Assembly (NCBI GenBank): GCA_958298945.1
Contig: OY282605.1
Coordinates: 2,813,811-2,877,810, forward strand
Length of the DNA: 64,000 nt
Reading direction: 5' to 3'
Source: Atherix ibis
Taxonomy: Eukaryota; Arthropoda; Insecta; Diptera; Athericidae
Shown: positions 48,890 through 59,688 of the stretch, in pieces
Position numbering within the stretch: the first letter of the stretch is position 1
Layout: the number at the start of each line of letters is the position of its first letter
Translations under genes and position numbers: made by a program
Notes under the pieces: model-generated
Databases searched by the model: none
What the model saw: the letters and a program-made list of their open reading frames with translations, nothing else
Told to the model about the DNA's origin: nothing

Positions 48890-49135
48890 TCCCCCCCCCC
48901 CCCCCCCTGTGTCAAGACAAAGGTTTTACGGAGTATAAAATTGCCCGATTGACCAATTGACCGTGTGCAGTCTCTCTTCGAAGACAGACTGCGCACATGT
49001 CTAAACCCTTGTTTGCATACATTAAAATGGCGCTGCGGATGAGGTCGTGCTGCGTGTATAAGCGATTGCGTAATTTTTGGGGAAAACATTTTTGAGAAAA
49101 TAAAAACGGCAATTTACTAATGTGCGCCATTGAGC
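48890..49135. other. Poly-C tract and less AT-rich block with a palindrome
   Basis: An 18-base C run at about 48891-48907 is followed by a GC-elevated block. A near-perfect 34-bp palindrome centred on TTCGAA spans 48963-48996 (12 of 14 arm positions pair). Two overlapping - strand frames (49130-48877) read through it, with no recognised product. Confidence 0.5.
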
Positions 49136-50015
49136 TTGAGTACGATTACTCATAATGAAGGGCAAAGAAAAACCAACGGTGTCCATTTAGACTTCCGAAT
49201 TTTATGTAATTTTATCGTTAAATAGCGTGAGAGCCCAATGGACAATAATCATTTATGATACGTCAAATAATTGATGCCAAAAAATATACAATAGATAAAC
49301 AAATTTTCAATAATTATTTAAGCAGTTTTTGAGGTTTTAGCAAAATATTGCCTTATAAACATTTTTTTTAATAGCGGGTGTCGTGGGTAGACTATCCCCA
49401 CTCATACTATTTATCAATAAATGCCGAAAAAAATGCCGTCCTTTATATTTATCAAAATACGAGTAAATTGACGAATTTCAAGTTCAATTTGAATATTTTA
49501 TGTTTCTTAATAAATTTAAATTTTTCTCTCTTTCGTCATTTTTATTAATCTGTGTTGGCTTGCTTGATTCATGGGCAAATCATTTATTTGCCAAATTAAC
49601 ATCTATTAAAGAGTTCAAGGCATTCTCTAACTTTTTGACATTAAATTGTCTTAATTAATTTTGTTGTTTGTTTTTTGTTTTTCTTCTTTGCCACTTTTAA
49701 ATTTATTAGTTTTTACATTAAAGATTTTCGTTGAATTTTTAATTGATTTTTGACAAAGTCAAGTGTACTCCGTAAATAATCATTATTACCGAGTTCGTTT
49801 TAAAGCATGTGTGTGGGGGGTTTGGTTGGATAATAAATTTCAAAAGTGTTGATATTTGATGAAAAACTTATAAAGGAAAGTTTTTTAGTTTATTGACTTA
49901 AAAAAACATACTTCAAAATAATTAAGATCTTATCCAATTTGGTGTTATTAGAAAAATTATGCAAATTGAAAAAAAATTACGAAAATTTATATAGAATAAT
50001 AAAAAGTCATCCTTT
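49136..50015. other. Intronic AT-rich stretch
   Basis: Nothing supported. Confidence 0.5.
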
Positions 50016-50019
50016 TAAG

Positions 50020-50765
50020 TAAAGGTCCCTTAGACGTGAGACAGGGAACTCCTTATAGCACCACATGACCTTGTGGTCATCCACCAGAAAAATGAGGCCA
50101 CTTAACGAATTCAAGTTTTGTGAGGGGTGGTCGGTACCAGTTTCCTATGTGAAGAAGGTTTTTTTCTAGTAGACTAGATCAGTTTGAGATTTTTTTTAAA
50201 ATTTTTTTGAAGCATACTTGTTTGTTAAACCAGGTTGAAAATAGGACTTGAAAATGTGTAGAGTCCTGATATCGGAGAGCTTCTTCAGCTATTTTATTAG
50301 TAAGAGCAACGCATATTAGGGTCAGCTATGAGCACCTGATACCGGAGAGCTTCTTCTGCATGTTTATTTCCAATAACTTGCATATGCCCCGGAACCCAAC
50401 GCAAAAAAGAAGTATCTCTAACAGTGAGTAGGTTGTGTCGATTGTCTTTGAGTACAGGATCATTCAATGGGTTACGAATGGCTTAGATTGCTGATCGTAT
50501 GTTAGTAAAGATAATCGATCAAAAAGCCGATATCAATTCCAACCGCCACCTTGATTGGCTCACAGGTCTTCATAGTGCAGAGCCGGGTCCTTTATAAGGA
50601 AAGATCTCACAATGCAGATAATAGATTTCGGTGATAATAAACTCTAAAGGTCGTAGCATTGAGGTCGGTTCTCGCATCTATAAGGAAGCATAGATCTTCG
50701 TATTCTCCCGCGAATTGTTGGACGAGTTAGAGTTCTTTTAGCTCGTCCAACAGTTCGTGGGAAAA
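50020..50765 (-). mobile_element. LINE fragment with RNase H domain, degenerate
   Basis: On the - strand about 50500-50325 read IFTNIRSAI, AIRNPLNDPVLKDNRHNLL, then TVRDTSFLRWVPGHMQVIGN and KHAEEALRYQ. The pair FTDSxxAI ... WVPGHxxIxGNxxADxxA is the RNase H domain found at the end of ORF2 in I/R1/LOA-type non-LTR retrotransposons. Here the aspartate of FTDS is an Asn and AD is AE. Stops interrupt the upstream part. The EEALRYQ segment appears twice in tandem (around 50345 and 50270). No reverse transcriptase domain and no poly-A end were found. Confidence 0.65.
50707..50761. other. Hairpin, 20-bp stem (18 pairs), 15-nt loop
   Basis: CCCGCGAATTGTTGGACGAG (50707-50726) pairs with CTCGTCCAACAGTTCGTGGG (50742-50761), with two mismatches. 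It lies at the upstream edge of the LINE fragment, so it may be an inverted duplication of LINE sequence. Confidence 0.75.
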
Positions 50766-53700
50766 TTTCCTGTAAATAGACTTAAACCTATTCAAAGATG
50801 TAAAAATTACTAATTTTTTATAATATAAAAATAAAACTGCATAAACACCCTGTAATTGTATCAGAAATTTTTTTAAAAGCATCTTTGTATAAACGCTCAA
50901 CTGACTATTGATTAATCCGAATTTGATTCAACTGATGATTCAGTTACTATTTAAATTTTCCGCCTAAAAATATCCTTTAGTAATTATTATTGAAGGTTGA
51001 AGAATTAAGCTCGACAGCATGGCTGTTCAGATCTCAAGATAACTTTTCAGTAAATGGAATAAAAATCTCTAAAAATATTTTCAAACTCCTTTAAAGTTAA
51101 GCTTAGATTATACCGTGCGTCTCAATAGACGATCTAAATGTCAATGGGATTGTGCAGGTTTGCCGTAAACAAAGTTTGTGTATTCGACGATCAGTCCAAT
51201 AATGGTGTAATCGCCTGAATGAACATCTACAAGAATATAATTAACTGCGATCGTGCAAATTGTTCGTGGATTTTTTATTGGTGGATTTTCTAGTTGGTCG
51301 CTGTTGTTCTTATTTCATTCTTCTTTGTATTATTAATGGACGTTTTTACGTATAATTTATTTATTTTGATTATTTGAATTTGTTTATTCGAATTTTATTA
51401 AATTTCTTTATAAATTTATCGGCGAACTATTTTTTGCTACCTTTTTTTAAAGTAATAGATTGAATAAAAGTTATCATAAATAAAATTAATACGAATGAAT
51501 GCACGTGCAGTTGCGCAGTAAATATAGGAACTGTCAAATGTCAAAATAAACGAAACGCAAATAATAAGTTCGCAACAAGCAACAGGAAGGACACCATGTG
51601 CACACGAGCAAGCACGATGAAATCATGTTAGGGTTCACCTAACTCCCCTTGAACACTCTTGTTACAAGCAAAAGTTGCGCGTCTACGCGCAAAAATCGTG
51701 CACTTACACGATCAGTGTTGAAGTTTTTATAGAGTTGAACGATTTGCCATGGAATCAGTTCATAGCGAAAGCTTTACTGTAATTTTCTGGTTTCAATAAT
51801 ATTTTTATCACATTTTTCGTTATTTTTTTATTCTTATCTTAAAATATATACGAACTACCCCCCTTCCCTCCCTCTTCATACATAATTTTTGAGCTCATAA
51901 AATGTGCTTAAAACTTAAAAACTAAGAAAAATCATATGATAAGAATTCAATAAAATTACTTTGAGTTTTGCTATCAAATTCAATGGCAGTAAAACCCAAT
52001 CTTTGTAAAATTTATTATATAATTAATTTATTTATTGTATTTTATACAATAGTATCTGTAATTGTTTAAATTTCCAGGTCGAATAGCATTTTTTGTATTT
52101 TGAATTGAATTGACTAATTTTGGCAGCTTTTCAAAATAATTTATTTTATTTTCTAGAAGAGTCTTTTAATAAGCGTTACTATCAGAATTATTAAAAGATA
52201 TATTTATTTTTGATTAGATCTTAGCAAAACCGGCACTCCAACGAATATTTACCATTTCTTTGGATAATTTTCCAATGTTTTTTTGAGCAAAACTTTCTTT
52301 GTATACAAAAAATTTTGTTAATCGATTAAACGAAAACGACACATGACATATGTACGACACTGTTTTAAAGTCATTTATTTATTCAAATTGTATGTTAATT
52401 TAAGTTAGTTTGATGATTTCTTCAAATGAGATTTCACAATTGCATATAATCAGTGAGTGCTGTTAGAAAATGCAGAAATGTAATAAATTTGAACGTGAAA
52501 CGCAAAAAATATGTACTAGACGAGTATGGGTATGGGGACGTACGTACGTATCCGCAAATAATGAGTTGACAGCGGAGCATTGACACAATTTGCGGCTCAT
52601 TAAACTTCATTATTGATTGTTGGTGGGTTTAATTCATTTCAATTAAGTTTAGAGGCTTTTCCTCCCCCCACCCCCCTTCTCTATACCATATCAATTTCAC
52701 TTAATTTAATTTCTGTTTATTTTCAATGAAACTTACAGAAAAAAACAACATATTTTGTCCAAATGGTTAGCATTGTCACTACAATGCCAATAATAATGGA
52801 GTGTATCCAAAGTGATGAGAATGCGTCTATGTGTGGGGTCATAACGAATGTAGAGATTCATTTAAAAACTATAGACAAATATCTTCTTTACAAAATTAAA
52901 GAAGAATTAAAATTAATATGAAAACTATCAAACAAATTTTACTTTTAATGCATCAGAAAAAAAGAACTATTGTAATTTTAATCATTCGAAATTGAAGAGA
53001 AATTTTCTATATTTTATTTGATTTTTATATACAATAAAATTGTATATAAAAAATCAAATAAAATATATAACTTACGTACAGAAAGTACCCTAAAAAATGA
53101 GAAAAACCTACGAAAAATTATAGTGTTAAAAAATTAATAGACTTTGTTACGAAATAGGTAGATTGGGAAAGGGGGGGATTGTCACTCAATTAAATTTTAC
53201 CAAATACTTATTAAATTTTTATTTAAAAAAATTAAAAAAAAAAGAAAACACATTTACGAATAGAGAGGTTTGATATCATATTCCCTTTTATGTGAATTTT
53301 TAATAGATTTGATTTAATAGATTTAAAGCTCGTTGATTGAATTGCATCGACTTATCATACTGACCAAAAGTTTCGTTCGTTTTCCTTTTTTTTTTTAAAA
53401 ATTTTACTTAATAAATTTTTTATATTTATTGGTTTTTACCTTTTCTTATAAAATTATAATTTTATAACATTTATATTGTATAAATAATAATAATAATAAG
53501 AAAAATAATATGAAATTTTTAAAACTAATAATCGAATTTATTATATTTACTAAACTATTAATTTTTTATTTGTTAATAATTTTTTTTCCATTTGTTTTTT
53601 TTGAGTGAAAAATTATTTATTACGTTATATTTAATTTGAGAAGAATAATTAGAAATTTTTTTTATTAAAAAATTATTGATTTTTGCAATGATTTTTAAAA

Positions 53701-53870
53701 GAAATAATATAAAAAAAAACTTTTTACTTAACTACAGAAATGTTTTTTTTAATATTTATTAAATTGATTTTATTTAAAATATACTATATTATATTCAATC
53801 TAATAGAATTAATGAAAATTAAACAGATAAATATATTTTTAAATAAAATATATTTAATTTAAATACAATA
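50766..53870. other. Intronic AT-rich stretch with a palindrome
   Basis: No exon supported. Less AT-rich patches at 51110-51250 and 51480-51720 may be regulatory. The 53009-53066 palindrome is listed separately. Confidence 0.45.
53009..53066. other. AT palindrome, 27-28 bp arms, 3-nt loop
   Basis: The left arm ATATTTTATTTGATTTTTAT...ACAAT (53009-53035) and right arm (53039-53066) are reverse complements except for one extra T. It could extrude as a cruciform or form a perfect RNA hairpin. Confidence 0.8.
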
Positions 53871-53877
53871 TAAAAAA

Positions 53878-54070
53878 AAACGATTTGAAATTTGGTGCAA
53901 TGAAGATGATACCAAAGAATTCAACCATTATTTAGCAAATAAACAAACCATCTTCACTTATAATTTGATTCAAATCAATGGTAAACCAACGAAATCGACC
54001 GGAAAATTAAGTAATCAAGAGAAGATTGGCTCTTTTGGTAGGATAATTCTGCTTCCGCTCTTAAAATAAT
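53878..54070 (+). other. Short open frame with protein-like composition, no start codon
   Basis: A frame open from about 53872 reads RFEIWCNEDDTKEFNHYLAN, then KQTIFTYNLIQINGKPTKST, GKLSNQEKIGSFG, and stops at 54068. Its composition (W, C, D, E, Q, N mixed) differs from the K/N/F/I-rich chance frames around it. It has no upstream acceptor or ATG of quality. GGCTCTTTTG|GTAGGA offers a possible donor. It is most likely a worn transposon fragment or an unrecognised exon. Confidence 0.25.
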
Positions 54071-54312
54071 AAATATTTTGAGAAAAAAATTGGGCAAATA
54101 GCGAAAAAGAGTAACCAAAGCAAAGCAGAGTTATTTGAAATAAAAGAGAACCAAAAACGATGAAAGTAAAATATTTAAAGTGTCAAACGTTTGTATGCCT
54201 TCGTTACCAAATCGATTACCTCCATTTAAAAAAAGTGGAGAAAAGTAAAAAAACAACAGATAATATAAATTGTTAATTTCGAATTCCTTTTAAATTTATC
54301 TAACGCCATATA

Positions 54313-55161
54313 CGAGGTCAGTTCAAAAAGTATCGGTAATTTTGTGTTTTTTTTTTCAAAAATTATTTATTTATTCATGAATATCTATTTTGTCCCCTTC
54401 CAAGTAATCCCCATCAGATATTATGCACTTGGGCCAACGTTTTTTCCAATCCTCGAAGCACTTCAAAAAATCATTTTTTGTGATATTGTTCAGCTCCTCC
54501 TTCGATGCCGTCTTTATCTCTTCAATCGTAGCGTAGCGTCGTCCTTTCATGGGGCTCTTCAGTTTTGGGAAGAAGAAAAAGTCACAGGGGATCAGATCTG
54601 GAGAATACGGTGGCTGCGGCATTATTAGTGTGTTATTGTTGGCCAAAAATGGCAAAAGCCAATTTTTGTTCTTCCACATATCCTGGCGTTTCTGATGGAT
54701 TGCTTCGCGCAACTTGCAGGTAATATTCCTTATTGACCGTTCTACTCTGTGGCAAGAACTCATGATGCACCAAGCCCCTGCAATCGAAGAAAACTGTAAG
54801 CAAAACCTTCACATTCGACCCAACTTAGCGCATTTTTCGGTCTTACCTGGTGCGACAGCTTCCATTGGGATGATCGAGCTTATGATTGAGGTTATGGGTC
54901 TACGTCATAACCATAAACCTATGATTCGTCACCAGTTATGACCCTCTGGAGCAAATTTGGGTCGTCGCGGACAGAGTCCAACAGCTCCTTAGCAATGTTA
55001 ATGCGATGCTGTTTTTGGTCGATATTGAGCAAAAATCGAAGACGAGTCAAAACACGTGCAAGCAATGCAGCTGTCAAAAATTAACTGAACATTCAAAATG
55101 GTCGAACTTGTCGGCATATACGTAATCGGCCGAATTCTTGATACTTTTTGAACAGACCTTG
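54313..55161 (-). mobile_element. Mariner element, family A copy 2, internally deleted (849 bp)
   Basis: TA sits at 54311-54312 and 55162-55163. Ends are CGAGGTCAGTTCAAAAAGTA (transposase 3' side) and, inverted, CAAGGTCTGTTCAAAAAGTA. The left-end leader is shortened between GAATTCGGCCGATTACGTAT and ATGCCGACAAGTTCG compared with the copy at 61916. It shares the 5' coding deletion with all copies and the deletion of the second catalytic motif with the copy at 13170. Confidence 0.95.
54371..54965 (-). pseudogene. Mariner transposase, C-terminal part, defective
   Basis: On the - strand, 54965-54780 keep VITGDES-type text in a broken frame. From 54763 the frame reads MSSCHRVE, then DMWKNKNWLLPFLANNNTLI (second catalytic motif deleted), PPYSPDLIPCDFFFFPKLKS (third D), MKGRRYATIEEIKTASKEEL, NNITKNDFLKCFEDWKKRW and ends GDKIDIHE with a stop at 54371. 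The C-terminal third is the best preserved of this family here. Confidence 0.9.
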
Positions 55162-55163
55162 TA

Positions 55164-55555
55164 TAAATAGTATAAGATAGAATTGTCCTGGGAGTAATCG
55201 TTATTATTATTCAAATTTTTGCGTTATTAAAAAGGAAGTTAATCAATTTGATAAGTGCAATAATAAAGTATTAAATCAAATTCAATTTTCAAATCATATT
55301 TTTATATTACAGAAAAACTTAATTTATATAGAAAAAAGTCTAGAGGTTCCGCCATGACAACAATCCTTTTATTTTTGTCGATCAAAAGAATTCCTGTGGT
55401 TCCCAGCCCGGTTTATTCATTTGATCACAGTTGTTTCCCAAAATCAAAAGACACTTGACCATCCATAGCATCGAAAGGAGTCTCATTACTTTTCTGTCAT
55501 GTCTTCTGGACTTGAAAATGCATGTAAATTATTGCCTCTATCGTTGTAGCAAACA
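55164..55555. other. Intronic stretch
   Basis: No feature seen between the two mariners. The text at 55330-55555 is less AT-rich but unassigned. Confidence 0.45.
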
Positions 55556-55558
55556 GCC

Positions 55559-56641
55559 ATCTCTCGGGCAATTTGTGGATACCACGCCAAAAAAATTCCA
55601 TCTCTTTCGAGGCAAACCACTCATCAAGCCATTTTCGGACGTCTTCGTAACAATCGAAGTGCTACTCAGCGAGCGCGTGGTCCATCTCACGAAAACAGGT
55701 GGTAGTCGGAAGGGGCCAGGTCTGGTGAATGAGCGGGATGGGGTAGCACCTCCCAGTTGAGTGTCTCCAAGTAGTTTTGGACCATTTTGACGTGTGCGAT
55801 GGTGCGTTGTCGTGGAGGAAAATCAGCTTGTCATGTCTTTGTAATAAGCCGTCCTTTTTTCACGCAAAGCACGGTGCAATTTGATCAGTTGTTGGTGGTA
55901 GCGGTGGGCATTGACAGTTTCACCAGGTTTCAACATCTCTGCTGATCCCAACAAACGCACAGCATCGTCTTCCGTCCAAAGCGATTTGGTCTTGGAGAAG
56001 ATGTTGATGGTTGGCCGGGATCAACCCACGATTTCTTGCGTTTAGGATTCTCGAAATATATCCACTTTTCATCTCCTGTCACAATCCGATGCTGGAACGA
56101 CTTTCTTTTTTGTCTGGTGAGCAAGATTTCGCATGTGCTTTGGCGTCTCTCCATCTGCCTATCGTTCAATTCATGCGGCACCCATTTTCCGATATTTTCA
56201 ATCTTCCCCATGGCACGCAGACGCATTTTTTGCGATTGGGTATCGTCTTTGTCCAAAAGAGCCTGCAATTGATGGTCCTCAACCTTCCTAGGCCGATTTT
56301 CACACTTGTTGTCCGACAAGTCAAAATTGCCGTCTTTGAACCGATGAAACCAATCTCGGCACGTTGTTTCCGATATAGCACTATCACAATAGGCCTCCAT
56401 AAGCATTCGATGCGCTTCGGCAGCCGATTTCTTCAAATTGAAGCAGAAAAGCAGAGCTTCCCGCATATGCTCTCTTTCTGGCACAAAACTAAACATTTGT
56501 ACGAGATTGCTGACAATGTGCACTGATTAATCTTGACAGATGTTAAACTCATTAAAAAAAAGTATGGCGTGCCCATGGTAGCTTAATACGCTCACTTACG
56601 CCATCTATAACCAAGCAATGGATTTAAGCTTATACCCCTGG
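55559..56641 (-). mobile_element. Mauritiana-type mariner copy 3, truncated at one end
   Basis: The right end TTATACCCCTGG abuts TA (56642-56643). The other end starts abruptly at CATCTCTCGGGCAATTTGTG, which lies inside the transposase C-terminus in the other copies. About 100 bp, including that inverted repeat, are therefore missing. Confidence 0.92.
55562..56500 (-). pseudogene. Mauritiana-type mariner transposase, truncated and frameshifted
   Basis: The longest frame (56523-55930) carries the helix-turn-helix: REALLFCFNLKKSAAEAHRM, ETTCRDWFHRFKDGNFDLSD, HQLQALLDKDDTQSQK. It then jumps to MRLRAMGKIENIGKW (about 14 residues missing compared with copy 2), VPHELNDRQMERRQSTCEIL, RIVTGDEKWIYFENPKRKKS (first D kept) and MLCVCWDQQ, where a deletion removes the IVYYE segment. 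The rest (55925-55562) keeps LKPGETVN, the HxRxLxxxxR region, HDNAPSH-type text, and the third-D region in broken frames. The extreme C-terminus is lost with the end of the element. Confidence 0.9.
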
Positions 56642-56643
56642 TA

Positions 56644-57006
56644 TTTTGAAATAACCGTAACAAATTGGATGTCTTGGTTCCTCAATCCTTATTATTTATT
56701 GGAAAATTTAAAAAAAAAATCCTCTACTACACTGTAAATAAAACCGAAATTGACTTTTTAACCGTTTTAAGGAATGGCTGCAGATGGCAGACTAATCGCT
56801 TCCAACAAAAATGGTAGAAAGTGACGAGAAAAATTTAAAAAAAAAACTCATAAAATGTGGATGAACAACAAACAATATTTTTGCCCTCCAAGGTGTTATT
56901 GGTTAGAATCTCACTGAGGCATGGCCCTACGCTAATTCCCCAAAAAAAAAAACAGTTTTCCTTTCCATTTATACTTTGGTGTCCTTATCCTGCTATCCTT
57001 TGTTGG
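56644..57006. other. Intronic stretch
   Basis: No feature recognised. The 77-codon frame 56857-57090 has no domain and runs into the SINE tail. Confidence 0.45.
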
Positions 57007-57084
57007 CAAATGGCCTTCAGTGTCGTTACGCTTAGAGTATACATTTCAGTACTCATGTTACTTAAAATGATAACAAAACAAAAA
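57007..57084 (+). repeat. Second copy of the 3' body of the 5S-headed element
   Basis: CAAATGGCCTT, GTCGTT, CTTAGA, ACATTT(T)CAGTACT and TTACTTAAAATGATAA match 6355-6430 at roughly 80% by eye, in the same orientation, with the same A-rich end. No 5S head precedes it, so this copy is 5'-truncated or belongs to a parent element lacking the head. Confidence 0.7.
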
Positions 57085-57654
57085 TTTTAAAAAATTGAGA
57101 AAGTGGAGATAATTGATTTGGTTGGTAAGTGAGGCATTCAATTGATGATTGTAATAAAAGAGCAAAGAAGAATAAATAGTAACAACAACTACACATGACA
57201 GAAGAGGAAAGAATGCATTTTGATATAAATGAAGAAAAGTACAGTAATCAAAGATGTTGACGACGATTGAGAAAACCAGATAAGAAATTTTTAGTGCAAA
57301 ATAGAAACGATGAACTCGGAAATTTTGTCAGCGTTTTCTTTTTGCATAATCGAAAAATAAACAAAAAAAAATGCATGATCGAAAAATGAACAGTTAGGAT
57401 TAGATGAGCGATTTTCTTTTATTTTATTTTTATTAACAGTTGTTTGAAAAAATTCATTTAATTAATTTACGGTTTTTGTTTTTAAATTTGCAAATTTGTC
57501 GTTGTCATTATTGTGGTTATTTATTAACAACAAAAATTAAAAAAAAAACTATTAACATCACAAAAAACAAATGCGGAAAATCAAGAATTTAAAAAATTTA
57601 AAATAAATAATTTTGAATATAATATAAAATTTTCTTATAATTTTTTTAATTTAG
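57085..57654. other. End of the intron before exon 2
   Basis: AT-rich, ending in TTTTTTTAATTTAG, a good acceptor at 57654. Confidence 0.7.
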
Positions 57655-57716
57655 ATGAAAGAGATGCAATACAGAAGAAGACATTTACGAAATGGGTCAA
57701 CAAACATTTGAAAAAG
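57655..57716 (+). CDS. Spectraplakin (short stop/MACF1 family), coding exon 2, start of CH1 domain
   Basis: The exon is 62 nt. After the split Asp codon it reads ERDAIQKKTFTKWVNKHLKK. DERDAIQKKTFTKWVNKHL is the signature start of the first calponin-homology (actin-binding) domain of plakins and spectraplakins: DERDxVQKKTFTKWVNxHL. It is bounded by AATTTAG| (57654) and AAAAAG|GTAAGA (57717) and ends in phase 0. Exon 1 (43528-43840) joins in frame, giving 125 residues in total. The rest of CH1, CH2 and the rod are not found before 64000. The exon-2 frame is shared by plakin isoforms with different first exons, so other 5' exons may splice to it. Confidence 0.93.
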
Positions 57717-57719
57717 GTA

Positions 57720-58867
57720 AGACAACAGATGGCATTACAATAGGTTTGGTGAATTCGTAGTTTAAATGACTTCGATTGAGTTGATCGAATTTTTTATTTA
57801 GAAAAAATATGTTTTTTATTTCTTTTAATAGTCAGTCATTGAGGTTTTTTTTTAATATTTTCTTTTTTCTCAAATTGTGTTTAGGACAGTTAAATTTTTT
57901 AGATAATAAATTTTATTGTTTTTTTTTTTTTGTAAAGGAGAGGGGGCGTAATTTTAATTAGAATTTTTAAAAAATTCGTTTATTAATTATACAGAAAGCT
58001 TTTTAATGGCGAAAAAAATAAATTTCTTATTTCTATTTTAGTATTGAATTTTTATGATTTCTTATGAATCATATCATAATAAAGTATTTAATTTATTAGA
58101 GAATAATTGTATTAAAAAAAAACATCATTTAAAAAAGTAATTGTATTTGGGACCCCAAAAAAAAAATTCTCTCTTAAAACAATAAAATTTGAAAAAATTT
58201 CCAAAGAAAAAACAAAATTAACTTTTAATTAGAATTAAAAAAAAATCCTTTTATTAATTATACAGAAAGCTTTTGGGGAATTTTAATAGCGACATAAATT
58301 TATATTTTCTATTTTAGTATTGAATTTTTATGATTTTTTCTGAATCATCTAATTTAGTTAATTATTTTGAATCATCTCATAATAACGTATTTAATTTATT
58401 AAAGAATAATTGTATTGAAAAATATATCATTTAAAAAAGTAATTGTATTTGGGACCCCAAAAAAAAAAATTTTCTCCTACAAACAATAAAATCTGAAAAA
58501 TTTTCTAAAGAAAAAACTAAATTAAATTAAAAATCAATTAATTGAATATAAAAAATTTAAAATTTTTATCGCTAATTGAAAGAATAATTTTTGTAATTCA
58601 AAACATTCTGTATGAAAAAAAGGATTTTCAAATTTTTTCAAAATATTTTCTTTTCTCTCAAATTGTTTTTGGAACAGTTTGGTTTTCAAATAATAAATTT
58701 TGTTGTTGTTGTTATTTTTTCGGGGGGAATTTAAATTAGAATTTAAAAAAAATCCTTTCATTAATTATACATAAAGCTCTTTAATGGCGACATAAATTTA
58801 TTTTTTCTATTTTGCGAAGCAATTTCAGTATTAATATTGAATTTTTAGATATTTTCTGATACAATTA
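57720..58867. repeat. Tandem array in the intron after exon 2, three units
   Basis: Units begin near 57957, 58230 and 58736 with TAGAATTxxxAAAAAATxC, TTTATTAATTATACAGAAAG and CTTTTTAATGGCGA. They continue with TATTGAATTTTTATGATTT, AGAATAATTGTATT, AAAAAAGTAATTGTATTTGG and GACCCC. Unit 2 also carries the GTAATTCAAAACATTCTGTA block near 58595. The third unit is interrupted by the mariner at 58868 and resumes at 59689. Confidence 0.85.
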
Positions 58868-59688
58868 CGAGGTCTGTTCAAAAAGTATCGCGAATTCCGA
58901 ATTTTGTGGCGTTATGTTGGTACTTATGTCTCTCACTTATGCCGACAAGTTCGGCCATTTTGAATGTTCAGTTAATTTTTGACAGCTGCTTTGGTTGCAC
59001 GTTTTTTGGCTCGTCTTCGATTTTTGCTCAATTTCGACCAAAAACAGCATCGCATTAGCATTGCTAAGGAGCTGTTGGACCCAAATTTGCTCCAGATGGT
59101 CATAACTGGTGACGGTGGAAACCGAAGCTCAATCATCCCAATGGAAGCTGCCGCACGAGCCAAGACCGAAAAAAGCACGCCAAGTTCGGTCGAATGGAAA
59201 GGTTTTGCTTACAGTTTTCTTCGATTACAGGGGCGTGGTTCATCATGAGTTCATGCCACAGGGTAGAACAGGTAATAAGGAATATTACCTGCACGTTATC
59301 CGCCAGAAACGCTCGGATTTGTGGAAGAACAAAAATTAGCTTTTGCACCATCATAACGCCCCTGCTCACGCATCGTTGCTTATGCGCGAAATTTTGGCCA
59401 AAAACAACACACTAATAATGCCGCAGCCACCGTATTCTCAGATCTGGCCCACTGTGACTTTTTCTTGTTCCCGAAACAGATTCTTTGATCTTTTTTTTGC
59501 AATGGGCAAAAATTGAAAACGAGCCAAAACACGTGCAAGCAAAGCAGCTATCAAAAATTAACTGAACCTTCAAAATGGCCGAATAAGTGAGAGACATGAG
59601 TATCAACATAACGCCACAAAAAATCGAAAATCGGATGTACGCAACCCACGGAAATTCAAAATTCGCGATACTTTTTGAACAGACCCCG
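58868..59688 (+). mobile_element. Mariner element, family A copy 3, foldback form (821 bp)
   Basis: TA sits at 58866-58867 and 59689-59690. Left end CGAGGTCTGTTCAAAAAGTA. The right about 190 bp (59500-59688) are not the normal right end. They are an inverted copy of the left end plus leader (GTTCAGTTAATTTTTGA, AGCTGCTTTGCTTGCACGTG and TTTTGGCTCGT read on the - strand). The element therefore has inverted repeats of about 190 bp. The two arms differ by indels, so the right arm came from another copy. Confidence 0.93.
59030..59495 (+). pseudogene. Mariner transposase, middle part, defective
   Basis: It reads FDQKQHRISIAKELLDPN, VITGDG (the GDES motif broken), then in another frame VETEAQSSQWKLPHEPRPKK, SNGKVLLTVFFDYRGVVHHE, FMPQGRTGNKEYYLHVIRQK, LHHHNAPAHASLLMRE (second motif, with the usual D of HHDN replaced by H), AKNNTLIMPQPPYS, and after a 1-nt loss DLAHCDFFLFPK, where the sequence switches to the inverted left end. 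Unlike copies 1 and 2 it keeps the second-motif region. Confidence 0.9.
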
